Below are positions 26,123 through 34,914 of a DNA stretch of 64,000 nt, piece by piece. Each line of letters begins with the position of its first letter. Position 1 is the first letter of the stretch. Position numbers and translations under genes: made by a program. The stretch spans positions 488,562 to 552,561 of the forward strand of contig NZ_JALIQP010000004.1 in NCBI RefSeq assembly GCF_023566055.1, in the 5' to 3' direction. The notes beneath the pieces were generated by a model that did not search any database, was not told where the DNA came from, and was given only the letters and a program-made list of their open reading frames with translations. The DNA is from Halosolutus amylolyticus (GTDB taxonomy: Archaea; Halobacteriota; Halobacteria; Halobacteriales; Natrialbaceae).

Positions 26123-28998
26123 ACGACCGCCTCCGCGAGGAGTTCGACCGGATGACGAGTATCGACATCGAAGTCCCCGAGTTGCTGGCTGCAGGACGCA
26201 CCCGTCGCGGCGACCACGTCCGGCGCCCCGGCCTCGATAGTCTCGACGAGGTCCGCGCCAAGCGTCGTCGAGAGGCCGTAGTGCTCGGTCTCGTAGCCGA
26301 ACGAGCCCGCCATGCCACAGCAGGTGGCCGCTACCGGCTCAACCTCGTAGCCAACCTCGCGGAGCAGAGCGATCGGTGCGTGGTCCCATCCCCTGGTGGT
26401 CTCGTGGCAGTGGCCGTGGAACGCGACGCGCTCGCCATCGACGGCTTCGCGCAACGCCAGGTCGTCGGTCACCACTCTGTCATAGAGGAACGTCGAGACC
26501 GTCGCTGCCGCGTCGGGAACGCCGGCTGTCTCTTCGAGCAGATCGTCGTACTCGACGAGCGCGCTGGCACAGGAAGGCTCGACTGCGAGCACGGGAACAC
26601 CGTCGTCGACGTAGTCGGCGAGGACGTCGACGGTTTCGGCTGCGTCGGCACGCGTGCGCTCGACCATACCCTGGGATAGTGCCGGCCGGCCACAGCAGTT
26701 CACGGCGGGAACCTCGACGGCGTAGCCGAGAGCCTCTAGGAGGCGGACGGCCGCCTTGCCGACCTGGGGATGATTGTAAGCCGTATAGCAGTCCGGGTAG
26801 AGGACGACCCGGCCGCACTCGCCAGCAGTGGCCGCAGGTTCGCGTGCTGCGACCCACTCCGGGAACGACTCGGCAGCGAATCGGGGGACGGACCGCCGCC
26901 GGTCGATGCCGAGTACTTTCTCCGCCACGACGCGGCCTGGACCGAACGTCGCGAGGCGGTTGGCCAGCGGTGCCAGCGCGCTGCCCAGCCGGTTGAGCGT
27001 CCTGACGTTACCGAACAGCCGCGAACGCAGGGGGACCCCATGCTCCTGGTGGCGTCGGTGTTTCGCCTCGGTCTTGAGCTTCGCCATGTCGACGCCGGTG
27101 GGGCACTCTGTCTCACAGGCCTTGCAAGCCAGACAGCGGTCCAATACCTCCTCCTGGAACCAATCGCTGGTTAGCGCGTCCTCACCGAGTTCGCCGTCGA
27201 TTGCCTCCCGGAGCATGTTAGCGCGACCCCGGGTGCTCGTGACTTCCGTGTCGGCCGCCCGGTAGGAGGGACACATCACGCCATCGCCGGTCGACCGACA
27301 CTTCGAGCAGCCGTTGCACTGTTCGACAAGCGAGCCGAACCCGCCCTCGGCCGTGAAGTCCAGCGCCGTCTCCACCGTCTGCGGGTCGTAGCCCTCGAAC
27401 CGGAGGTCCTCCGTGACACTAGCGAGATTTCCCTCGGCGTTGGGAACCACCTTCGCTGGGTTGAACACGTCCCGGGGGTCGGCAGCCCGCTTGATCGCGC
27501 AAAACGTCTCGTAGACATCCTCACCGTACATCTGTGGGAGGTACTGGGACCGCAATCGGCCGTCGCCGTGCTCGCCGGAGACACAGCCGCCCAGGTCGAG
27601 CACGAGTTCGTGGACCGTCGCCGAGACCGCCTGCAGGCGTTCCCGGTCGGCTTCAGTCGAGAGGTCGAGGAAGGGCTTGACGTGGAGTACGCCCTGGCCG
27701 GCGTGGCCGAAGACGCTCGCCTCCAGGTCGTGCTCGCGGAGGACGTCTCCGATGCGCTCGAGATATTCGGGGAGGCGCTCGGGTGGCACCGCGGCGTCCT
27801 CGACGAACGACAACGCCTGCTCGTCGCCGGGACGCCGGTTCAACAGGGGGTTCGACGCCTTGCGGACCTTCCACAGCACGTCCTGCTTCTCGTCCGACAT
27901 TGCCCGCTCGACGCCGACCAGGTCCGCCGTCGTGGCCGCAGCGACGGCCTCGTCGAGTCGGTCCTCCAAGTCCGCCGGCTCGCCTTCTACCTCTATGAGG
28001 AGTGCGGCGCCTGCCGCCTCCGGGACGAGGTCGATCCCCCAGGCGTCACGGGCGTAGCCAAGGACGGCGTCGTCGACGAGTTCGATGGCGCTCGTCTCGG
28101 CCGCCCGGGCCGGGACGACCGCAGCCGCGGCATCGACAACGTCGTCGTAGAAACAGAGGGCGGCCGCTCGCGCTGACGGTCGCTCGGTCACCTCGATCGT
28201 CACCTCGACGATGAACCCCAGCGTCCCTTCGCTGCCGACGAGCAGTTGCGAGAGGTCCGCCCACGACCCGTCGGGTGCCGCGGCCGCCTGGAGGTCGTAC
28301 CCGCTGGAGTTCCGTTCGACGTCGGGATACCGCTCGTCGATCTCCTCGGCCAGTCGTTCCCGGGCGTCCAGCACTGTCCGGTACAAGTCGCCAACACGGT
28401 CGTCCCGGTCTCGCGCTCGCTCAAGTGCCGGCCCCGAGCGGTGCTCGAAGGTCTCGAGGCTCCCGTCGGCGAGGACGCACTCGACGGCGGCGACGTTCTC
28501 GCGGGTCGTACCGTGACGAACCGAGTGGGGCCCGGCCGCGTCGTTGGCGACCATCCCTCCGATCGTGCAAGTGCTCGACGTGCTGGGGTCTGGCGGAAAG
28601 TACAGGTCGTGGTCGGCGAGTGCCGCGTTGAGGTCGTCCAGGACGACTCCTGGCTGGACGGTCGCGGTCCCGCGCTCTGGGTCGACCGCCACGATCTCGT
28701 TGAGGTATCGGGTACACTCGACCACCAGCCCCTCGCCGATGGCGTTGCCGGTGAGGCTGCTACCGGCGCCACGGGCGGTGAGGCTGACGTTGTTTTCGTG
28801 GGCAAACCGAACGATCTCGCGGACGTCGTCGCGGTCAGCCGGCCAGACCACGCCCGCGGGCTCTACCCTGTAGATGCTCGCGTCCGTCGCGTAGAGGGCC
28901 CGCGTCGCGTCGCTGGCGTCAACGTCACCGTCGATCCGCCTGTCGAGCGCGGCGAGGTCCCTCGGCCCGCCGGGACGCGGTTCGCTGTCGATACTCAT
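26119..28998 (-). CDS. FAD-linked / Fe-S / heterodisulfide-reductase-like dehydrogenase fusion (GlcD-GlpC type)
   Basis: 959 residues in one chain. The N-terminal part (about 1-480) is a GlcD/D-lactate dehydrogenase-type FAD-binding domain (LTARGAGSSLTGNAIGEG, IGGMVANDAAGPHSVRHGTT, VSGEHGDGRLRSQYLPQMYG). The middle (about 540-670) has ferredoxin-like clusters: CNGCSKCR with a following C, and CLACKACETECPTGVDM. The C-terminal part has two CCG-type domains (VNCCGRPALSQGM and ATCCGMAGSFGYE). Such proteins oxidise 2-hydroxy acids and pass electrons to quinone. It heads the operon with DUF6282 and the amidohydrolase, upstream of the broken PrpD. Confidence 0.92.
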   Translation of the reverse strand: MSIDSEPRPGGPRDLAALDRRIDGDVDASDATRALYATDASIYRVEPAGVVWPADRDDVREIVRFAHENNVSLTARGAGSSLTGNAIGEGLVVECTRYLNEIVAVDPERGTATVQPGVVLDDLNAALADHDLYFPPDPSTSSTCTIGGMVANDAAGPHSVRHGTTRENVAAVECVLADGSLETFEHRSGPALERARDRDDRVGDLYRTVLDARERLAEEIDERYPDVERNSSGYDLQAAAAPDGSWADLSQLLVGSEGTLGFIVEVTIEVTERPSARAAALCFYDDVVDAAAAVVPARAAETSAIELVDDAVLGYARDAWGIDLVPEAAGAALLIEVEGEPADLEDRLDEAVAAATTADLVGVERAMSDEKQDVLWKVRKASNPLLNRRPGDEQALSFVEDAAVPPERLPEYLERIGDVLREHDLEASVFGHAGQGVLHVKPFLDLSTEADRERLQAVSATVHELVLDLGGCVSGEHGDGRLRSQYLPQMYGEDVYETFCAIKRAADPRDVFNPAKVVPNAEGNLASVTEDLRFEGYDPQTVETALDFTAEGGFGSLVEQCNGCSKCRSTGDGVMCPSYRAADTEVTSTRGRANMLREAIDGELGEDALTSDWFQEEVLDRCLACKACETECPTGVDMAKLKTEAKHRRHQEHGVPLRSRLFGNVRTLNRLGSALAPLANRLATFGPGRVVAEKVLGIDRRRSVPRFAAESFPEWVAAREPAATAGECGRVVLYPDCYTAYNHPQVGKAAVRLLEALGYAVEVPAVNCCGRPALSQGMVERTRADAAETVDVLADYVDDGVPVLAVEPSCASALVEYDDLLEETAGVPDAAATVSTFLYDRVVTDDLALREAVDGERVAFHGHCHETTRGWDHAPIALLREVGYEVEPVAATCCGMAGSFGYETEHYGLSTTLGADLVETIEAGAPDVVAATGASCSQQLGDFDVDTRHPVELLAEAVV

Positions 28999-29141
28999 GG
29001 GATGAAAGCTGCGGGTTCAGCCCATTAACCCTCGCGACCCACATGTCCACGGTTTATTCGGGCCGGGGGCGGGGCACTCTAAATGGCCCACATGTTCTCG
29101 GGTACGCTCAAGTCCGGAGACCGTCTACGTAGCCCAGAACC

Positions 29142-29921
29142 ATGCCCGACCCGGACGCCCCGGCCGTCGCGGCCTGTCAGTTCGAACCGACGGTGGGCGA
29201 TGTCAACGCGAACGTCGAACAAATCGATCAACTACTGGGGTCGCTTTCTGATTCGATCGAGCTGGCCGTATTTCCCGAACTCTGCGTGACGGGCTACGAC
29301 GTTGACGTGGCCGAGGTGCACGCAGCGAAAATCCCCGGACGGCTCACCGATCGCCTGATCGAAGTAGCGGACTTCCACGGGACAACCCTCGTCGTCGGTC
29401 TCCCTGAGCGGGACGGCAACGCACTGTACAACGACCTTGTCTGCGTCACGGGTGACGGCGTCGCAGCGACGTACCGCAAGCAGTACCTCTGGGGCGACGA
29501 GGCAGACCGGTTCGCTACCGGGTCGGGGCCCGTAACCGTCGAAACAACCGTCGGGACCGTCGGCTTCGTCCTGTGCTACGACCTGAACTTTCCCGAGGTG
29601 ACGCTGGCGTACGGTCGCGCTGAGTGTGACCTCCTGGCGGTCAGCGCAGCCTGGCGCGAGTCCTATCGGTCGGACTGGCGTCTCCTCTGCCGGGCTCGCG
29701 GGTTCGACGGCACGTGTTATGTCGTCGGTGCGAATCACGCCGGCGACCAGCGCGGTCGCGTCCACGCCGGTGGAAGCCTCGTTGTGGGCCCCGAGGGCGA
29801 CATACTCGTGGAGACCGGTGACGGCAAGACGACCGTGGCCGAATCGTTCGACCGGGGGCGAATCGCGACCGCTCGCGAGCGGAACCCGGTCCTCGAGACG
29901 CGCCGGGCCCGGGAGACCTGA
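29142..29921 (+). CDS. nitrilase-superfamily amidase (carbon-nitrogen hydrolase)
   Basis: 259 residues. The catalytic triad is visible: Glu in VFPELCVTGYD (about residue 46), Lys in ATYRKQYLWGDE and Cys in FVLCYDLNFPE. The AVSAAWRESYRSDWRLLCRARGFDGTCYVVGANHAG block and the GGSLVVGPEGDILVE strand are typical of omega-amidase/carbamoylase-like members. It cleaves a non-peptide C-N bond, releasing ammonia or an amine. It is divergent from the FAD/Fe-S operon, so it may share regulation. Substrate unknown. Confidence 0.92.
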   Translation: MPDPDAPAVAACQFEPTVGDVNANVEQIDQLLGSLSDSIELAVFPELCVTGYDVDVAEVHAAKIPGRLTDRLIEVADFHGTTLVVGLPERDGNALYNDLVCVTGDGVAATYRKQYLWGDEADRFATGSGPVTVETTVGTVGFVLCYDLNFPEVTLAYGRAECDLLAVSAAWRESYRSDWRLLCRARGFDGTCYVVGANHAGDQRGRVHAGGSLVVGPEGDILVETGDGKTTVAESFDRGRIATARERNPVLETRRARET

Positions 29922-29929
29922 GTCAGGTG

Positions 29930-30431
29930 TCGCTCGCTTCTTCGAACTCGACGTCGTAGGCGTCTTTCCAGAGGTCGACGGTCTCGCCCCGACCGGCGCT
30001 TGGCCCGCCAGCGCCCGGCCCCCGCTAAAGTCGTTCTCGTTGGGAGAAGCCGCGATGTAGACGTTTCCGGTGGCGAAGCTGGGGCTCTTGCGTCGACGTA
30101 GGGCGTGACCACTCGCTTCTTCAGCGCCAAACGGACGGGGTATCGGGTCGGCGCCAGGACGAAAACGAACCCGACAAAATCAGTAACGAGGCTTAGAGTG
30201 AGAAGGAGGGCACCGTCAAGGGGGTTCGTCGGTGGGACCTTTCTCTCTTGGCGGCCTTGCGATGCATCTGGGCCAAGGAGTACCGCCATCCACCCGCACG
30301 AGAAACATCCCCACCAGTGCCGTTAGGACTCCCCGGAGCACCACCAGGGGCAAGAAAGGAGCATGTCGAGCAGGGGTATCTGGAGCGGGAGCCGATGATT
30401 CGATACATATCTTTCCTTGCGTCGTTTGGTC
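29930..30431 (-). pseudogene. degenerate membrane-protein remnant
   Basis: On the minus strand, hydrophobic coding-like stretches appear in several frames: LPLVVLRGVLTALVGMFLVRV near 30320, LLLTLSLVTDFVGFVFVLAP near 30170, then VDLWKDAYDVEFEEASDT with a TGA near 29922. No single frame is open. It looks like a membrane protein gene broken by frameshifts and cut at its 5' side by the IS6-type element. No family is recognised. Confidence 0.35.
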
Positions 30432-31120
30432 GTGTTTAGTTTGTCTCATTGTGCCAGCGGGCGAAGGCTTGAAGCCATGAATTAGCCGTTGCTGGATCGA
30501 CGGGCTGAACGAGTTTGAGAACGAAGAGTTTCGGCGTTTTACTTCTCTGTAAACACGTTCAATGGAGTTTCGATCACCATATCGTTCGTATCGAAACTCG
30601 AGACCACGGCGGTGGAGTGCGGCTTTCAACCAGGCGGCTGAATCAACCAGAAACAGAGCGTCTTCGACGTCGTGTTTCTCCATGAGTTCCGCAAGAAACA
30701 TTTCGGTGAGAGCGGTCGTACGTGTCGAATACAGCCGAACGTGCAGAAACCGGTTCGTTGCTGGATCGACCGCTGCGTACAGCCAATACTGCTGCCTATC
30801 GATCCAGATCACCGTCTCGTCGAGTGTAACTTTGGCTGGCTCAGCACCCTCAACAGGAGCAAGGTCGGCTTTGTGCACCCAGTCGTGGACAGCTTTTCGA
30901 CTCCGTTCGACACCGTACTTCTCGAGTTTTCGAACTGTATTCGAGAGCGATAATCCACCCAAACGGAGTCGAATACCCAGCGCCATCAGCTCGCGCGGTG
31001 TCCGCTCTCGCTGCACAAACTCCAAGTCAATCCATCCACTAGATCCTCTGAGGCTGGCAGTTTTCGGCATAGGCACCAAAAACTGCCACCGCCTCACCAC
31101 TTCATACTCAAACTAAACAC
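30432..31120 (-). mobile_element. IS6-family insertion sequence, inactive
   Basis: Perfect 12-base inverted repeats GTGTTTAGTTTG (30432-30443) and CAAACTAAACAC (31109-31120) bound 689 bp. The 12-mer CGTCGTTTGGTC stands directly left of the element (30420-30431) and again four bases beyond its right end (31125-31136), the trace of a target duplication. It separates the membrane-protein remnant from ALDH 2. Confidence 0.85.
30436..31070 (-). pseudogene. IS6-family transposase with C-terminal frameshift
   Basis: From MPKTASLRGSSGWIDLEF (31070) the frame runs through the HTH (IRLRLGGLSLSNTVRKLEKYGVERSRKAV), the first Asp (VTLDETVIWIDRQQYWLYAAVD), the second Asp (ALFLVDSAAWLKAAL) and the Glu (RNSIERVYREVKRR). 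A one-base frameshift near 30503 then throws it out of frame. In the correct frame the normal end VDPATANSWLQAFARWHNETN and a TAA at 30436 follow. The DDE triad is intact, so a C-terminally altered product is possible. Confidence 0.85.
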
Positions 31121-31262
31121 CGCCCGTCGTTTGGTCCAAACGCATTTCGAGACGAACCGACGGCAGCTCGTATGCGGGCGCGACTATCACCAGCGAAGAT
31201 AGGTATAAATCCTGACCCATGTAACCGCCAACCGTGATGTGATCAGCGGTATCACGCCCACC

Positions 31263-32699
31263 ATGGATATCAGGAACGAGTATCGTCTCTTCGTCGATGG
31301 AAACCAGGTCGAGTCCGTGACGGGTGGCCGATTGTCGATCGTGAACCCGTCCACGGAGACCGAGCTCACGACGGTCGCTGCCGGTGACAGTCGAGACGTC
31401 GATAGAGCCGTGGCCGCAGCCCGCGAGACGCTCGCTGACTGGCGGTCTCGGCCGCCAGCGGAACGCGCCGAACTGCTCGCCGACGTTGCAGACCGTATCC
31501 GGGCCGCGCGGACGGAGCTTGCGAACCTGGAGACACTCGACACCGGCAAACCCCGGTCTCAGGCACTCGCCGACGTGGACGGCTGCGCCCGCGCCTTCGA
31601 GTACTACGCGGGTATCGCCGACAAGATACACGGCGATAGTATCCCGCTCGGCGAGGAGTACGTGGACTACACCGTTCGAGAACCGCTGGGTGTCACCGCC
31701 CAGATCATCCCGTGGAACTACCCGATCGGCATCTTCGGCCGATCAGTCGCTCCGGCGCTCGCCGCGGGCAACACAGCGGTCGTGAAGCCGGCCGAGGAGG
31801 CGCCCCTCTCGTCGGTCAGGGTTGCCGAGATCGCGGCCGACGCTGGCCTCCCCAACGGCGTTCTCAACGTCGTTCCTGGCCGCGGGGACGAGGCGGGGGC
31901 TGCCCTTTCCAGCCACCCCGACGTCGACGGCGTGAGCTTCACCGGATCGGTCGAAACAGGCCGCCAGGTCGGGAAGGCGGCCATGGAGCATCTCGCGCAC
32001 GTACACCTCGAACTCGGAGGGAAGAGCCCGCTGGTCGTGTTTGGGGACGCCGACTTGGACGCTGCCATCGAGAGCGCTGTTGCCGGGTTGTTCACCTCGA
32101 ACGCCGGCCAGATCTGCTCCGGGGCCTCCCGCCTGCTCGTCCACGAGGACGTTCACGACGCAGTCGTCGAGCAGCTCGCTGCGCGGGTCGAGTCGCTCAC
32201 GGTCGGCCCCGGTATGGACGACCCGGACGTGGGCCCACTGATTTCGGCCGACCAACTCGACCGCGTCGCTTCCTACGTCGACGCGGGTCGGCGGGAGTAC
32301 GGCGCCCCGCTCATCGGAGGCGTCCCGGACTGGACTGGCTACTTCGTCGAACCAACGATCTTCGACGACGTGGACCACGACTCTCGCCTCGCACAGGAGG
32401 AAATCTTCGGGCCAGTGCTCGTTGTGACGACCTTCGCCGACGAGACGGAGGCCATCGAACTCACCAACGACGTCGACTACGGGCTCGTCGCCGGGGTGTT
32501 CACTGAAGATCTGCGGCGCGCGCACCGCTTCGCTCGCGACGTCCATGCCGGGCAGATATACGTCAACGAGTGGTTCGTGGGCGGGATCGAGACGCCGTTC
32601 GGCGGGTACGACAACAGCGGCGTCGGTCGCGAGAAGGGGCTCTCGGCGATCGAGAACTATACGCAGAAAAAGAACGTCGGCATCAACATCAACCGATGA
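31263..32699 (+). CDS. NAD-dependent aldehyde dehydrogenase 2
   Basis: 478 residues from MDIRNEYRLFVDG (31263); an in-frame GTG at 31239 lies closer to the TATA-like GTATAAAT (31202) and could be the leaderless start. Catalytic Glu in LELGGKSPLVV, catalytic Cys in SNAGQICSGASRLLV, end block NEWFVGGIETPFGGYDNSGVGREKG. It is highly similar to ALDH 1 at 17188-18636 over its whole length, so this is a second paralog pair in the island. It is followed at about 150 bases by the iron-type ADH on the same strand. Confidence 0.92.
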   Translation: MDIRNEYRLFVDGNQVESVTGGRLSIVNPSTETELTTVAAGDSRDVDRAVAAARETLADWRSRPPAERAELLADVADRIRAARTELANLETLDTGKPRSQALADVDGCARAFEYYAGIADKIHGDSIPLGEEYVDYTVREPLGVTAQIIPWNYPIGIFGRSVAPALAAGNTAVVKPAEEAPLSSVRVAEIAADAGLPNGVLNVVPGRGDEAGAALSSHPDVDGVSFTGSVETGRQVGKAAMEHLAHVHLELGGKSPLVVFGDADLDAAIESAVAGLFTSNAGQICSGASRLLVHEDVHDAVVEQLAARVESLTVGPGMDDPDVGPLISADQLDRVASYVDAGRREYGAPLIGGVPDWTGYFVEPTIFDDVDHDSRLAQEEIFGPVLVVTTFADETEAIELTNDVDYGLVAGVFTEDLRRAHRFARDVHAGQIYVNEWFVGGIETPFGGYDNSGVGREKGLSAIENYTQKKNVGININR

Positions 32700-32853
32700 G
32701 CCACCACGACTCCACGCCACGCATCCGGGATAACGACCGAGCAGGAACTCGTGGCAGGACGCGATCGTCGGGGCGCACCGAGAGCTCTCTGCGGTCGATC
32801 AAACTCGCTCGCGTCGCGACGCTGAATCCAACTGGAGAGCATTTCGATCGAAC

Positions 32854-33984
32854 ATGACGGAGTTCGTTTCCCCACCGCGCACGTTCACCGGGCCAGGCTC
32901 CCGGTCCCGGCTCGCGGACCTCGTGCCAGACGACGCGAGCGACGTTCACGTCGTGACCGACGAGGGTGTCGCGAACGCTGGCGTCGTCGACGCGGTTCGT
33001 GATCAATTGCCGGTCGAACCGACCGTCCACACGGACGTCCCGCCGAACCCGGACCGGGAGACCGTTCTGTCGCTTTCCGACCGGCTTGTAGCCGCTGACT
33101 TCGCCGTGGGGGTCGGTGGGGGGAGTCCGATGGACGCAACGAAGGCTGCGTGCATCGCACCGACCGTCTCGGCGGCGACCACTGACCCGCTGGACCTCTC
33201 CCCGGAGATCTCCCTGGACCATCTGGACCGCCGCGTCCCGTTCGTTCTGGTGCCGACGACATCCGGAACGGGTACCGAAACCGGCTACTGGGCCGTCGTC
33301 TCCGACCACGACCGCGCGGAGAAGCGGAGCATCGGTCACCCCTCGATGCTGGCTGACGCGGCCGTCCTCGACCCCGAACTGACCCTCTCGCTGCCGCCAG
33401 TCCTGACGGCCGCGACGGGGTTCGACGTACTCACGCACGCCATCGAATCACTCACCGCCAGTGGCGCGACAGAACTGACACTCCCCTACAGCCGCCACGC
33501 CTATGACATCGCGAGAGAGTCACTCAGGGCGGTGGTCGCGGACGGCGACGACCTCGCCGCCCGTGAATCGCTGCAGCAGGCCAGCTATCTGGCCGGTGTC
33601 GCGATGAACAACGCCGGGCTGGGTGCCGTCCACGCAGTGAGTCACGCGCTCGGCGGCGTCCACGATCTTCCACACGGTCACCTGAACGCGATGCTCCTCC
33701 CGGCGGTCGTCCGTCGCAACGGCGAGCGAGATCCGGGAGCACGGGCGCGATACGCCACCCTCGTGGAGTCAGCCCGCCGCCCGCACGTGGAGCTCGCCGA
33801 TCGCGTGGAACGCCTCCGACGCGACGTCGGGTTGCAACACTTGCCGGACGTCCCCGAGGACTGGCAGCTGGAGATTGTCGCCGAGACGGCCGTTGACAAC
33901 CTCAACATGAAGACGAATCCATTCGAGTACGACGAGGACGCCGTCGTGTCCATCTGCCGGCATGCACTCCCGGACGCGGCATAG
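32854..33984 (+). CDS. iron-containing (group III) alcohol dehydrogenase
   Basis: 376 residues. The NAD-binding GVGGGSPMDATKA, the LVPTTSGTGTETGYWAVVSD block, and metal ligands in TGFDVLTHAIESLTA (Asp, His), AVHAVSHALGGVHDLPHGHLNAMLLP (two His) are all present, as in the Fe-ADH family. It interconverts an alcohol and an aldehyde with NAD(P). The tandem with ALDH 2 suggests a second alcohol to acid module, parallel to the zinc ADH/ALDH 1 module. Confidence 0.92.
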   Translation: MTEFVSPPRTFTGPGSRSRLADLVPDDASDVHVVTDEGVANAGVVDAVRDQLPVEPTVHTDVPPNPDRETVLSLSDRLVAADFAVGVGGGSPMDATKAACIAPTVSAATTDPLDLSPEISLDHLDRRVPFVLVPTTSGTGTETGYWAVVSDHDRAEKRSIGHPSMLADAAVLDPELTLSLPPVLTAATGFDVLTHAIESLTASGATELTLPYSRHAYDIARESLRAVVADGDDLAARESLQQASYLAGVAMNNAGLGAVHAVSHALGGVHDLPHGHLNAMLLPAVVRRNGERDPGARARYATLVESARRPHVELADRVERLRRDVGLQHLPDVPEDWQLEIVAETAVDNLNMKTNPFEYDEDAVVSICRHALPDAA

Positions 33985-34914
33985 CCTCCACCGTCTGGAG
34001 CGCAGGGATCGGCAACCGTACCCAGTTCGTCTCCGGGGAGATCGAAGCTTCTCCAGACGTGGGATTCAAATCGCATCACTCCCTCTCGCACGGAATCACG
34101 TCGCTGCCGTCCTCGGACTGCAACGTCAACATCATCGTCAGGTTCAGCGACTCCGTTACGGCCTGGCATTCGTAGCGCTGCAAGTACCACATTCGCGCTG
34201 TGAATCTTGCACGAGCGCTATTGACCCCCCATATTCTATCAAGACCAGCGTGACCGATTCAGAGGATGAGTTTAGTACGACGACTTCATTTGTTTCACGC
34301 CGAAACCGGTGAACCGACTGCTCAGTAGACCTGCGAACTGATCAGACCATCTAGTGAGAGGAACCACATAGTGATCATCGGAGACATGACTAGCGGGTAA
34401 AATAATGACCTGACCTTGGGGAGGTGCTTTATTGAGTAACAGACGAAATGGAGCGCTATCATGAATCACGTGTTTCGAATCGGTCAACAATACCGGGACA
34501 CGGGGAGCTATCAGAACTCGGACAACAACGTCCTGTGGTAAATTTGTGGCACACTTGACAGCGGTATCAAGAACACTGGCGGAATTCGTGACCTCACCGC
34601 CGATCGCTCGGAGACGGCCCGCATCGGATCGTGTTCGGTGAGTATCGCCTCAGAGCGGTTTCGAAATCGTCGATGAACTAATCGCGCTCTGTCTCGACAG
34701 TCGACAACTCCACTTCTTCGAGTTGGTGGGTCAATTGGCGCTCTGCCGCCGAAACTTCGCACCTCCTGTAACAGGTTGTTGGTCTTCCCTAGCTAATGAC
34801 TTACAAAATGGGGGGTGCCTCTGGGTTGTGAACCGAGTCGACTCCCGGGACAGAATGAAGATAGGTTCCTACTATCTCCAGTGCGGAGAACTGTTGAGCG
34901 CTAATCCTGCGTGA
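33985..34914. other. gene-poor interval with repeat copy D
   Basis: About 930 bases. A short minus-strand coding-like tail (34076-34186, ending YECQAVTESLNLTMMLTLQ ... ) with a TGA suggests the end of a lost gene. The IS-end repeat copy D lies at 34187-34212. The rest has no coding bias. Confidence 0.45.
34187..34212 (-). repeat. dispersed IS-end repeat, copy D
   Basis: On the minus strand it reads GATTCACAGCGCGAATGTGG, sharing CACAGCGCGAATGT with copy A. Confidence 0.5.

Noticed and set aside
31743..32720. Long minus-strand open frame (325 codons) opposite ALDH 2
   Set aside because: Shadow of ALDH 2; same pattern as opposite ALDH 1.
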